Assembly (NCBI RefSeq): GCF_015679265.1
Contig: NZ_CP064942.1
Location: forward strand, 62,001 to 126,000
DNA length: 64,000 bases
Origin: Pontivivens ytuae
Lineage (GTDB): Bacteria > Pseudomonadota > Alphaproteobacteria > Rhodobacterales > Rhodobacteraceae
Direction of reading: 5' to 3'
How positions within the stretch are numbered: the first letter of the stretch is position 1; every line of letters begins with the position of its first letter. Both the position numbers and the translations under genes were made by a program. A model generated the notes under the pieces. The model was not told the origin of the DNA, did not search any database, and was given only the letters and a program-made list of their open reading frames with translations. Below are positions 27,101-34,955 of this stretch, piece by piece.

Positions 27101-27193
27101 CAGCGTGAAGTAGCTGTAGGCGCCGAAGCCCATCAGGACAGCCACGATGAAGAACACAAGGCGTTGGTAGGTATGTGCAAATCGCGTCAACAT
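24125..27193 (-). CDS. RND efflux pump inner-membrane subunit (1022 aa)
   Basis: Full-length AcrB/HAE-type RND transporter: TM1 near residues 12-30, porter domain (TSYPGLSPERVEQLVTKPLE), TM2-6, TM7, second porter domain and TM8-12. The TM4 segment reads GLLVDAGVVVAED where AcrB has an Asp pair, and the TM10 segment reads GIILNNAIVLID where AcrB has the essential Lys; this is an AcrB-divergent branch with a different proton relay. It acts with the adaptor gene 11 bp upstream and an outer-membrane channel that is not adjacent (the TolC-type gene at 0.6-2.1 kb is a candidate). Substrates unknown. Confidence 0.93.
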   Translation of the reverse strand: MLTRFAHTYQRLVFFIVAVLMGFGAYSYFTLPAQEDPQITIREAIVTTSYPGLSPERVEQLVTKPLERAIRRIPEVEEIRSSSLPGTSIIHVEVFDRYFELDQIWDDLRAEVDLARADLPEGARRPIVADDVGDVAVVTAALRSSDHTLDELGDMTNHIRDQLYGEDGVKSIDIVGEQPERIYIETRNARLAELGVSTDAIVATLANQNIIRPGGQIDIGPRALIIEPTGDYRSLDQIGETLIALPDGTSIPLRDIARIERELVDPASQSAFYQGDPAIVFAVAMQDGNNVLDFGPRIAERLEGIQAGLPVGMTLDVITFQPEQVEQAVYGVTINVLQTLGIVLAVVVLLLGLRTGLIVGAIVPIVMLSTLAVMGFLGLPLERMSLATLVIALGLLVDAGVVVAEDYKTRLGEGTDRDAALEQTGGELSLPLLSSTATTILVFLPLMLAEHVAGEYTRSISIVIAITLSISWLLAMTVTPVLSHRFAEADRGGKRPYYERMFDPLIRGYGRLIEGALKVRALFVGVMLAGLAGGVALVATSPQSFFPDSDRAQLITYIYLPADVTTEATEAEVEALLPTLTQDRFDWLEDHVAYVGTGGPRFVLSLTPVDPAPNRAVMVMNVDRSENLDRAMSELRDHLATDFSHLQAHVTRMFLGPTDSAILEVQVKGPDRAFVYETASRIEEIIATVPGARDIRQDWENRIPRVVVEVDQTRARRAGVTSADVAQSMSAYFSGRNVSEYREGDETIPIVARAVDEERMDMDRVRSLSIFGADGTVVPLMQVAEVSLQNGYARIEREGLTRTVTVEGRSTLMGAEDMAPMIADQLDESRADLPPGHSIEFDGILVQSGEGRAALMVNMPLCLAIVVVLLIAQFNSFRRPLIILATVPLVVVGAGLGLRLFDAPFGFMPILGLLSLAGIILNNAIVLIDRIDIERAEGREGNDAIVEAAKRRLRPILMTTVTTILGLLPLILSNDPLFYGMAVVMAGGLAVGTVLTLGFVPVLYSLLFKGGETQAVAEVKAA

Positions 27194-27204
27194 GCGTACT
27201 CTCC

Positions 27205-28686
27205 TCAGTCGTCGTAGCGGGCCACGCCCGTTCCGCGCAGGTGCACCGCCATGCCGTCGTCCAGGAACGGGATGCCTCGGGTCGCGACGATGTCGCCTTC
27301 GCTCAGGCCATCGGCGACAAGGGCGAGACCGGCTTCCGTTCCGGCCAGTGTGATCTCGTTGCCGACCAGCGTGCTGGTCTCCGGATCGATGCGAAACACG
27401 CTGAAGCCGCCGTCGTCATTGGACCAGATCGCGTTGACCGGCACCGCGAGGAAGGACGCTCCGGTTTCGTTCGACGACAGGCGAAACGCGATCTCGACGC
27501 TCATGCCGGCGCGCAAGGCGTCGTTCGGAGACGGAATGCGCAGCGTGACCGGAAAGCCCGAGGTGCTCGTGGCGCGGCTTCCGATATCGCGCAACTCGGC
27601 AGAGAAGGTAATGTCGGAGCCGTCGAGCAGCGTCACCTCATGCGAGGTCCCGACCTGCAACTGCGACACGAGCGTGTCCGGAATCGTCGCGGTGATCTCG
27701 AAACCGCCGCCATTGCTCTGGATTTCGAGGGCCGGAGCACCGGCCGAAATCGTCTGCGCCGGCTCGATCAGGCGCGTCGCAACGGAGCCGTCATAAGGCG
27801 CGCGGAGCGTCGCATCCTCCAACCGGTCCTCGGCCGTTTCGATGCCGCGCAGGGCGATCTCATAGCGGCTGCGCGCCGCATCGAGGCTTGCCAGCGCCGT
27901 TTCCGCGATCGTCTCGGCGACGACATCCCGCTCGAACAGGGCGCTCTGACGCTCGTATTCCTGTTGAGCTTCCTCGAAGCGGGCCTCGGCCTCGATCAGT
28001 GCGGCGCGGCGCTCCTGCAGCGCGATTTCGAGCTGGTACGTATCCAGTTGCGCGAGGGTATCCCCCTCCTCGAAATGCTCGCCGATATCGACATTGACCT
28101 CGGTGACCCGGCCCTCGACTTCGAAGGCCAGCGGCGTGCGGTCGATCGCCCGGATTTCACCGGGGAGCGCTCGGATCGCGTCGTCGTTGAAGGGCCGAAC
28201 GTCTGCCCAATCGATTGTGGGCACGGGCGTCTCGTTTGCCAACTCCACATCATCGACCGGCGTTGGAAACGCGAGTGCTACCGATTGTTCCTCCGGCGCA
28301 ACACGACTTCCGAGAGCCGCGACGGGCGCGTAGAGCGTCGCAAGACGCAGTTTTTCAGCAGCGGCCGGAGTTTCGCGATAAACAGTCCCAAGCAGAAGGC
28401 CCGCGAGAAGCACAACCGCCACAACACCTTGCACGAGGCCAAGGCCCAGCATTCCGAAGCGTACGGTCAAACGCTGATCCGCTGATCCGAGAGCGAGGGT
28501 CAGGACGGCGAAGAGAGCGAGCCATGCTCCCAGGCCTGCAAGCGCCAGCCACGCGTGTGCAGCGATGCCGGCAATCGCAGCCAGAGAAAGCACACCCGCT
28601 GCGACGAGTGTCGGCAGCACTCCACCGCGAAGTCCAAGTAAAGCGGCGATGGTGACAATGAATGCGAAGGCCAGATCAAAGAGCAT
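27205..28686 (-). CDS. RND periplasmic adaptor with an N-terminal multi-helix membrane domain (493 aa)
   Basis: The C-terminal two thirds are a membrane-fusion protein: beta-barrel/lipoyl start LAFEVEGRVTEVNVDIGEHF, a helical hairpin (about 215-290), the second lipoyl half ATLRAPYDGSVATRLIEPAQ, and a barrel region (SEGDIVATRGI). The first about 105 residues are unusual: four hydrophobic segments (about 3-20, 24-43, 45-66, 78-101), the first reading FDLAFAFIVTIAALLGLRGG, like the start of CvpA-type proteins. Adaptors normally have only a signal peptide or lipid anchor. First gene of the RND-MscS operon. Confidence 0.88.
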   Translation of the reverse strand: MLFDLAFAFIVTIAALLGLRGGVLPTLVAAGVLSLAAIAGIAAHAWLALAGLGAWLALFAVLTLALGSADQRLTVRFGMLGLGLVQGVVAVVLLAGLLLGTVYRETPAAAEKLRLATLYAPVAALGSRVAPEEQSVALAFPTPVDDVELANETPVPTIDWADVRPFNDDAIRALPGEIRAIDRTPLAFEVEGRVTEVNVDIGEHFEEGDTLAQLDTYQLEIALQERRAALIEAEARFEEAQQEYERQSALFERDVVAETIAETALASLDAARSRYEIALRGIETAEDRLEDATLRAPYDGSVATRLIEPAQTISAGAPALEIQSNGGGFEITATIPDTLVSQLQVGTSHEVTLLDGSDITFSAELRDIGSRATSTSGFPVTLRIPSPNDALRAGMSVEIAFRLSSNETGASFLAVPVNAIWSNDDGGFSVFRIDPETSTLVGNEITLAGTEAGLALVADGLSEGDIVATRGIPFLDDGMAVHLRGTGVARYDD

Positions 28687-29372
28687 GGGATACTCCTTCG
28701 ATCGCTAACACCGAAATCATAGCGCTGCATTCCAGCGATGAATCCACACGCTCCCGCATGAATAATACTCCTCGTGAATACCTGTTGGCTGAGAAGGTGG
28801 CTGAGAAAGCTTCCCGGAAAAGAGGACAGGCGTAGACATGGCGTTCCGCAATCGGAACGCCTGAAATGTGAACCATATTCTGGTGCAGATTTTTGACGCC
28901 GGCCTGAACGACCTTCGGCGAGTCCTTCTGCTGCGAGAAGCGGACTGCCGCTCGTACGCATCTTGTGTTCGGCCGATACCTCACTCTGGGGACGGCGTCC
29001 GAACCAGTTCGCAAGAAGAGAAGCAATGCGCGGCTGATCAATCAGGCGCTACTCAGAGGATCGAGCCGCTCACGATGTCAGATTGTGCTGCTGATGGACT
29101 GCTTTGAATTTCCGAGTTTCGAACCAGACGGAGTAATTGCCCCGACTAGCTGATGATCAGTCAGTGAGCGAGCAGCGCGCCTCGAGATAGCCCAAGAGAT
29201 CACGGCAATAGGCTCCCGTCACAACAGGTTTTCGACCTGCTCGTAGTTTGTCCATTTCTCGCAAGCGCGACGAAGATGCTCATGGCAAGACTTGAATTGT
29301 GAAAGCAAGTGAAACTCGAAAATAGCAGTCACACTTATTGCCCTCCACGGCACGGCTTGGGCGCTCCGAAAG
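28687..29372. other. Intergenic region with no recognised gene (686 bp)
   Basis: Lies between the RND operon start and the 3' end of the chemoreceptor gene. Short open frames on both strands have no ribosome site or known product. A small inverted repeat caggt-tttcg-acctg lies near 29224-29238. The left end must hold the RND operon promoter, but no convincing -35/-10 pair was seen. Confidence 0.4.
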
Positions 29373-31163
29373 CTAGTGTCGGGCGGCTTTGGGCTCGGAC
29401 GAGTTGAGGCCCAAATCAGCGTTTCGTTGGGAAATGCTGGTTAATGCCGAACTGCCGTTTTCTATCTGGAATTGTGACACCAGCTGGTCCAGCCGGCTGG
29501 CTTCCTGAGAAAGCGTTGCGCTGGCTCGTGCGGCATCGTTTGAGATGATGGCGCCCTCTCGGATCGTGCCTTCGATCTCGACCATGGCGCTGTCGATGCT
29601 CGCCACGTCTTCCGACTGGGCCGAGACCGTTGTCGACAGCGACTGCGTACCTTCGGAGAGGCTGACGACATCGTTTCCGATCCGTTCGAGCGCGGTATCC
29701 GCCTCGCGAATGTAGGTGAGACCGTCCGTCACGATGGTCGAGCGCCGCTCCACCGAGCCCTCGATCTCTTCAGCGGCGCGCGCTGTCTGGCTCGCCAGGT
29801 CGCGCACGGATTCAGCGACCACGGCGAAGCCGGCGCCGGATGGTCCAGCGCGGGCGGCCTCGATACTCGCGTTGATCGACAGGATGGAGATCTGCGACGC
29901 GATTTTGCTGATGATCAGCGTGATCTTTCCGATCTCGGTGGACGACATTTCGACGTCGTCCATGGCACCGACGGCGTTGCGCACGACGTCTCGTTTCTCC
30001 GCCGTGATCTGCCGCACTTGTTCGGATACTTTCGCAAAGCTCTCCGTATCTCTCGCGGCATCGGAGGCGGTCTTTGCGAGCGACGTTGTGGCGGATCGGG
30101 TCTGGCGAAGGGCGGCCGCGGCGGTTTCGGAGCGTTGCGAGAGATCGTGCGCAAAGGACGACATGGTCTTCGCCTGAGCGCTCAGCGTCCCTGCACTCTC
30201 GGTGATCTTCGCCACGACATCCGACAGGCGATGAATTGCGGCGTTGTAGTCGTGCCGGAGGGGCTCGTAGATGCTGTCGAAGGGCTCGGTCAGGGTGCAT
30301 CGCAGATCGCCTGCCGCGACCCGTTGCAGGGCAGCCGCCAGGGTGGTCACGACCCGCTCCTGCTCCTGCATCCGTGCGGTTCGTTCCGCTTCGGCCCGTG
30401 CATTCTCTTCGTTTCGCTTGATCGCAAGGCGCGCCTCTTCAGCGTCGCGATGCTGCTTCTCGCGTTCGAGTTCCTGCTTTTCGAGGAGTGCTCGCCGAAG
30501 CACATCGAGTGCGCGGCCGACCTGCCCGACCTCGTCACGGCGCGCCGCGCTCTCGATACGGTCTTCGGTGCGGCCGTCCCGCAGCCCTTCGATCTCGACG
30601 ACGGCCGCGCGAATGGGCTGTACGATCGAGATCGAGAGCGCGGCGACGATGAGGCCCGCAAGCAGGAAAACAGTGACGCCAAAGAGGATCGTCCTGATCC
30701 GGACGAATGCAACGCGGTCCTGGATCGGGCCCGCGTCGAATGTCAGCTCCAGCATACCTATGACGGCCTCGTCCGGTGACAGCAATGGCACGCGGCTGAC
30801 CACCGCCTCTTCCGGCACCGCCGCGGTTGCGGCAAGGGAGGCGAAGACTTCGTCCTCGGCAATGACCTTTGCCGCGGCGAAATGGGTCATCGCGCTGAGA
30901 CCGCGCAGTCCGTTCTCAGCGCCGCCGGGATCCAGTTGCCAAAGCGCTGCGCTCACCGGCTGGGCGACGAGCGTTTCCGCGAGGGCGATTTCCGTCCGGA
31001 TCGCCTCCTCCAGCGCACCGGAGAGCTGCGCCGTGCTGACGGCCGTCATCACGACGTTCAAGACGGCCAGTCCCGCGAGCAGCGTCAGCAGCAGCCTTCG
31101 GCCGATCCCGTGGCGCGGGAACAGCGCGAGCAGTCCTGACAGTCGTGAACGGACGGCCTCCAA
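29373..31163 (-). CDS. Methyl-accepting chemotaxis protein (596 aa)
   Basis: Two membrane helices (about 23-42 and 160-180) flank a small periplasmic domain, then HAMP (VQPIRAAVVEIEGLRDGR), a long coiled coil and the signalling hairpin. The tip reads SILSINASIEAARAGPSGAG, departing from the canonical TNLLALNAAIEAARAGE.GRG. No C-terminal CheR-binding pentapeptide. The gene starts 5 bp after a periplasmic solute-binding protein gene, implying that the binding protein presents its ligand to this receptor. No che genes are in the window. Confidence 0.9.
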   Translation of the reverse strand: MEAVRSRLSGLLALFPRHGIGRRLLLTLLAGLAVLNVVMTAVSTAQLSGALEEAIRTEIALAETLVAQPVSAALWQLDPGGAENGLRGLSAMTHFAAAKVIAEDEVFASLAATAAVPEEAVVSRVPLLSPDEAVIGMLELTFDAGPIQDRVAFVRIRTILFGVTVFLLAGLIVAALSISIVQPIRAAVVEIEGLRDGRTEDRIESAARRDEVGQVGRALDVLRRALLEKQELEREKQHRDAEEARLAIKRNEENARAEAERTARMQEQERVVTTLAAALQRVAAGDLRCTLTEPFDSIYEPLRHDYNAAIHRLSDVVAKITESAGTLSAQAKTMSSFAHDLSQRSETAAAALRQTRSATTSLAKTASDAARDTESFAKVSEQVRQITAEKRDVVRNAVGAMDDVEMSSTEIGKITLIISKIASQISILSINASIEAARAGPSGAGFAVVAESVRDLASQTARAAEEIEGSVERRSTIVTDGLTYIREADTALERIGNDVVSLSEGTQSLSTTVSAQSEDVASIDSAMVEIEGTIREGAIISNDAARASATLSQEASRLDQLVSQFQIENGSSALTSISQRNADLGLNSSEPKAARH

Positions 31164-31168
31164 TGATG

Positions 31169-31909
31169 CTACTCGCTTGCCGTCTGCAGAGCCGCGGCGC
31201 CACCGAAATACGATGCTCTGAGCGCGTCATAGGTGCCATCCGCCTGCAATTCCGCCAACGCGGTGGCGAGCCTTCGCGTGATCTCCGGATCGGCGTCCTT
31301 CGGCCCGGCGAGCCACAGCGTGGAGCGCTTGACGGCATCGCCAATGACGAGGCGATCCGGTTCGAAGCCGAAGTCGCGCCACATGAACACCGCACGCTCC
31401 CGCAGGGTGAAGACGGCGTCGATACGGCCGGCTTCCAGCATCCGGAGGGCATTGTCGGTCTCGACATGTTGGACGTTGTCGAATGCGGCGCCCTGCAGGA
31501 TCCGTTCATAGTTTCCCCGCGCGGCAATGCTGCCGACGTCTCGCGCCGCCTCGAGCGAGTCGAGCTGCGGCCCGGTGCTCAGGAAGGCCTGCTCCACTTC
31601 CAGAATGGGAACGATCCAGGCGTAGAGTTCTTCGCGCCGGGCATTGCGCGTGGGTGCGAGGAGATAGGCATCGGCGCCGTTCTGGACCTCCTGCTGAGCC
31701 CGCTCCCAAGGCTGGTAGACGAGGTCCAGCGTCAGCCCGGCCCGATCGGCGAGAAGATGGATGAGTTCATGACTGAAACCGGGCGGGTCCATATCGGTAC
31801 CGCGCGCCATCGGATCGAGATCCGTACTGGTGAAAACGCGGATCGTCTGTGCGCCAGCGACGGATCCGAACAGGAGCAAGGTCGCCAGGGTCAGGGCAAT
31901 TCTCAGCAT
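31169..31909 (-). CDS. Periplasmic solute-binding protein (SBP_bac_3-like), likely chemoreceptor partner (246 aa)
   Basis: Signal peptide MLRIALTLATLLLFGSVAGA; a bilobed binding protein of the amino-acid type with PPGFSHELIHLLADRAGLT and the hinge/second lobe DNALRMLEAGRIDAVFTLR. No ABC permease or ATPase is near; the only neighbour is a chemoreceptor gene 5 bp downstream. The context implies sensing, not transport. Ligand unknown. Confidence 0.88.
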   Translation of the reverse strand: MLRIALTLATLLLFGSVAGAQTIRVFTSTDLDPMARGTDMDPPGFSHELIHLLADRAGLTLDLVYQPWERAQQEVQNGADAYLLAPTRNARREELYAWIVPILEVEQAFLSTGPQLDSLEAARDVGSIAARGNYERILQGAAFDNVQHVETDNALRMLEAGRIDAVFTLRERAVFMWRDFGFEPDRLVIGDAVKRSTLWLAGPKDADPEITRRLATALAELQADGTYDALRASYFGGAAALQTASE

Positions 31910-32215
31910 AGCGTATCTCCGAACCAGGGTCAGAAGACTGAAGCGCTAGCAAAGCGATCCTAAAACTCCCTTAAGTCCGAGCGCGGGCCAGCGGTGATTT
32001 GCTCTTCGAGGCTTGGCGCCGGACGCTGCCTCCTGTCAGCTTGACGACCTGACCCCTCGGGCCGCGCCGGACGCTGACGCAAGGCGACGGAGCTTGCGGA
32101 TGCTGCAACCGGATCGGGGCAGCGGTGTTCCAGGGCTCAGGCTTTGGCCTCGAAGCCCAAGCTCTCGCTGCCCGTACGGGCAAACGGCAGCGAGTCGAGG
32201 ACAACACAGCGCGCT
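31910..32215. other. Intergenic region with inverted repeats (306 bp)
   Basis: Holds the perfect palindrome gcccgtacgggc (about 32172-32183) nested in a wider pair cgctgcc/ggcagcg (about 32168-32194). It lies between the SBP/chemoreceptor operon start and the 3' end of the ferric-reductase-like gene, so it could be a terminator (no T run) or an operator. No gene seen. Confidence 0.35.
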
Positions 32216-32806
32216 TCATTTCCTGCTTTTCTGTGGAAGCACCCGCCACACCCTGCGCTGCAGCAGCGCCCACGCGAACGCGGCGATCACGAGCAGGCAG
32301 AGGACGCTCTTCGAGAGGATCTCCATCGCCCCCTCGATGAGCATCGCATGCGCCACCGTGCCGATCACAATGACGGTCGTGGCCGCGGTATGGGCCATGC
32401 GCCAGACGCGCAGACCGATCCGCTTTCGAACCAGGGCGAGCAGCGCGGCGGCGAACGCCGCCCACATCGCAAGTGCGCCCCAGATAGCGAAGGGTGTGGG
32501 CGACCGGAACAGCAGCACGTCTATGACGTCCGGTGGGCTCGTGATCCAGAGACCCGCCACGTGGACGAGCACCATGAGGACGAGTGCCGCGCCGATCCAT
32601 GGATGCACACGGCGGCCACGGATGCCCGGCAACGTGTCGGCAACCAACAGGGGTTGAAGCAGCAGAAGTGCGAGACCGATGATCCCGGCGAAGCCCGCGG
32701 CGATATACACAGGCTGCCGCCATGCGAGGAGGGGGCTTGCGGCCGCCGCGATCAGGGGGACCGTGATGACCAGCACCACGGTCAACCAGATCAGGGCCGG
32801 ACGCAT
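32216..32806 (-). CDS. Ferric-reductase-like (cytochrome b561/FRD-type) membrane protein (196 aa)
   Basis: About six membrane helices with His pairs in positions that could bind heme: VHPWIGAALVLMVLVHVAG and RMAHTAATT...VAHAML. This matches the ferric-reductase-like transmembrane domain, here without a flavin or NAD module, so it would act as a heme electron carrier. It starts 4 bp after the stop of the dioxygenase-fold gene; the two form an operon. The ATG at 32806 is chosen because upstream in-frame sequence belongs to the neighbour. Confidence 0.75.
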   Translation of the reverse strand: MRPALIWLTVVLVITVPLIAAAASPLLAWRQPVYIAAGFAGIIGLALLLLQPLLVADTLPGIRGRRVHPWIGAALVLMVLVHVAGLWITSPPDVIDVLLFRSPTPFAIWGALAMWAAFAAALLALVRKRIGLRVWRMAHTAATTVIVIGTVAHAMLIEGAMEILSKSVLCLLVIAAFAWALLQRRVWRVLPQKSRK

Positions 32807-32810
32807 GCCT

Positions 32811-33311
32811 TCAGACGGGGCGCAGCACGAACTCGACGTCGAGGCTGGTATCGGACGCACTTCCCATGATCGGACGCAGGAAGACGGTCTCGAACCCGCC
32901 GTCGTCATACTCGGCGTCGTAGGCCAGGTGCCCGTGCGGTTGCCCGAAGGCCGGTACGATCTGCGGCATCTCGATGCGGAAGACCCCGTTGGCGTCCGTC
33001 AGGGTGGCGCCGTGCGAACGCTCGTCGCGCTCATGTCCCTCGGTCGTGTGCGCCCAGACTTGGATCCGCCGCCCGGCCAGCGGCGCACCGTCGCCTGCGC
33101 GCCGCACGGTCCCCGTCGTCCAGAAGCCCCCGCCTCCGATCCGGTCCACGATGGGCGCGCCGGGACGATAGTTGTTTGCCCCGCCCCGCATCGTGGGCGT
33201 TGGTGCGAGCGACTGGGCCCTGGCCGGGACCATCAACCCCGACGTGCCGGTGACGAGGGCCGCGCCGGCGGTCGCAAGCAGGACGCGACGCGTTGCGTTC
33301 GTGATCGTCAT
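32811..33311 (-). CDS. Exported intradiol-dioxygenase-fold protein, probably non-enzymatic (166 aa)
   Basis: Leader with twin Arg (ATRRVLLATAGAALVTGTSG, cleavage after ARA). The mature part matches the beta-sandwich core of intradiol ring-cleavage dioxygenases (GAPLAGRRIQVWAHTTEGHE, TLTDANGVFRIEMP, GHLAYDAEYDDGGFETVFL). The usual Tyr and paired His iron ligands are not clearly kept; only an HGH lies near the HIH site. It could be a binding or carrier protein. Coupled to the ferric-reductase-like gene, suggesting a shared redox role in the envelope. Confidence 0.65.
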   Translation of the reverse strand: MTITNATRRVLLATAGAALVTGTSGLMVPARAQSLAPTPTMRGGANNYRPGAPIVDRIGGGGFWTTGTVRRAGDGAPLAGRRIQVWAHTTEGHERDERSHGATLTDANGVFRIEMPQIVPAFGQPHGHLAYDAEYDDGGFETVFLRPIMGSASDTSLDVEFVLRPV

Positions 33312-33461
33312 CTCGGTCTCTCCTCTTCAAGGGGCATCGAATGATCACCTGGGATATGGTGGCTGTGCTCCTCAAGGGCCACCGGGACGGCTTCACGAAG
33401 CGGAAGGGTGACATCTCCTCAACCTGCATTGCAGTCGGATTTGCCCCCGTTCTGTTGACGG

Positions 33462-33875
33462 TTACGTCGGAAAGCGCGGTGACTTTTCGCGGGCGGTCCC
33501 TTCGCAGTCGATGGGCGAGAGATATCCCTAAGCCGGGTGATGGCGGTCAAGATTGTACTAGTTCTAGACGATCTCGAAGATGGCCATGAGAACCTCCGCG
33601 TTGGTTCGAAACCTGCGCCGGTCGAGGAACTCGCATTGCAGGATGGCGAAGAAGTTCTCGCAAATGGCGCCGTCACAGGCACCTTCGACCGATCCCAGCG
33701 ACGACTTGGCGCCGGTCTCTGCACACCTCAGACTGAACGTCACGGACGTGTATTGCGCCCCCCGGTCTCTATCGTGGATCACGTCCGACGGCTTGTGCTG
33801 GCCGATCACCATGTTCATCGCGTCGAGCACGAATTGCGCCTCCAAGTTCATCCCCATAGCCCAGCGGACGGCGAA
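33462..33875 (-). mobile_element. IS3-family transposase (OrfB) C-terminal pseudogene
   Basis: Reads FAVRWAMGMNLEAQFVLDAM, IHDRDRGAQYTSVTFSLRC, GSVEGACDGAICENFFAILQ and CEFLDRRRFRTNAEVLMAIF: clearly the catalytic C-terminal part of an IS3 transposase, with the D..Y and E(NFF) region. The 5' half is missing at 33876, where unrelated sequence joins. Three in-frame TAG codons (33564, 33558, 33528) interrupt the end, after which YNLDRHHPA and GYLSPIDCE still match the family. Non-functional. Confidence 0.85.
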
Positions 33876-34697
33876 TCATGGATGCACCATTTGCTCAAGC
33901 ACAGTGACGACCGCAGGAGGACGACATCGAGATACAGGAACCCGGCCCAGGTCGTTGCGGATCTGATCGAGGTGCCGGAGCACCACACGCATTTCAGTCC
34001 AAGTGAATGGCGCAAGGCTCAGGAAACGAACCTCATGAGACGGGATCAAGCGGTCACCCGAAAAGAGGAGGCTGTGTCCCGACGCACCAGAGATCTGGAC
34101 GCGAGAGAAAGGATTGCCGAAACCCAAAAGCGGCGGGCGGACACTGTTCTGAGAACCGCCAAGCAGATCGCCAACGGCGAGATCACGAGCGACGGTCTCA
34201 GTCGGATTGCGAGAGACACCGAAGATAGTATGTCATCCGACGCAGAGACTGATCACGGCGCCACAATTACGACCTTCGCGCGCGCAATGCGCGTTCTGAA
34301 TGCTCGCACCGAAAAAACGGCTCCCGCGGCTCTAAAGGACGAGTTCGAGGCGATCCGGTAGGCTAACAACGCCATCGTCTCCATTGCGCGTTGTCTTCCG
34401 AGCGACCTCCTCAGAAAGATCGACTTCGACCAGCTCTCCACGGCACAGATGAAGCAGATCGAGCGGATCGCCAATGTCGGCGCGAAGATCGGTGCCGATC
34501 AAGAGAAGGAGCGTGCCGCGACCCTGGATGCCATGCGCGACACCCTCGATGCCGTGTTCGAAGATGAAGAGAACGCGAAACGACCTCTTCGCCGCCTTCG
34601 CGCACAGCCACCGCCGCCCGCGCCCGCCGCATCGCAAAGCGCCCGGCCTGCCCGCTCACCGTCGCAAGCGCAATCGAAAGACGGCTATCCTGAGTAA
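33876..34697 (+). pseudogene. Truncated charged coiled-coil gene, possibly from a mobilisable element
   Basis: An open frame joined to the IS3 scar lacks its own start. It encodes ADLIEVPEHHTHFSPSEWRK followed by a long charged helix (RRDQAVTRKEEAVSRRTRDL) and runs to a TAG at 34359; the same frame continues after the stop to 34697, ending in a Pro/Ala-rich tail. So both a lost 5' end and an internal stop. Such tails occur in plasmid mobilisation/recombination proteins, but I do not recognise a family. The fragment supports decay of an inserted element here. 34698-34930 shows nothing further. Confidence 0.45.
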
Positions 34698-34930
34698 CAG
34701 TATTCTGCCCGGTGATCCGCTTCCGGTCCCTAAGCCGGTGGCTTATCGCGGGGCTCACTCGACACTCCAAAGAACGATGAGAGAGGGCACGAACCATCCG
34801 TTCGCGCCCTTTACCGTGTGACGCAAAGCTCGTAGAAAGCTACCTGGGTCTGCAAAAGACTGAGCAAACGGCCCTCCGAATGACCGACCCATCCAATCTG
34901 GTGAACAACGGTGGGGCCTCCCCCAAACCC

Positions 34931-34955
34931 CGGGATACTTTTGGACAGATGAAGG
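34931..34955. repeat. 3'-end repeat copy A (cgggatacttttggacagat...)
   Basis: One of four related sequences in the window (34931, 41391, 52575, 58518) with core GGG-ATA-TTT(T)GGACAGATGAAG, each within about 35 bp of the stop codon of a minus-strand gene; this copy abuts the queA stop. In the gene's own direction it reads CTTCATCTGTCC..., then CCCG. Confidence 0.65.

Noticed and set aside
24041-27217. A 1058-codon open frame antisense to the RND pump
   Set aside because: Mirror of the pump's codon bias; His/Arg/Asp-rich product with no motifs. The minus-strand RND protein is unmistakable.
28676-29041. Open frames of 80-150 codons in the 28.7-29.4 kb gap
   Set aside because: No ribosome site, no recognisable domain, composition unlike neighbouring genes.
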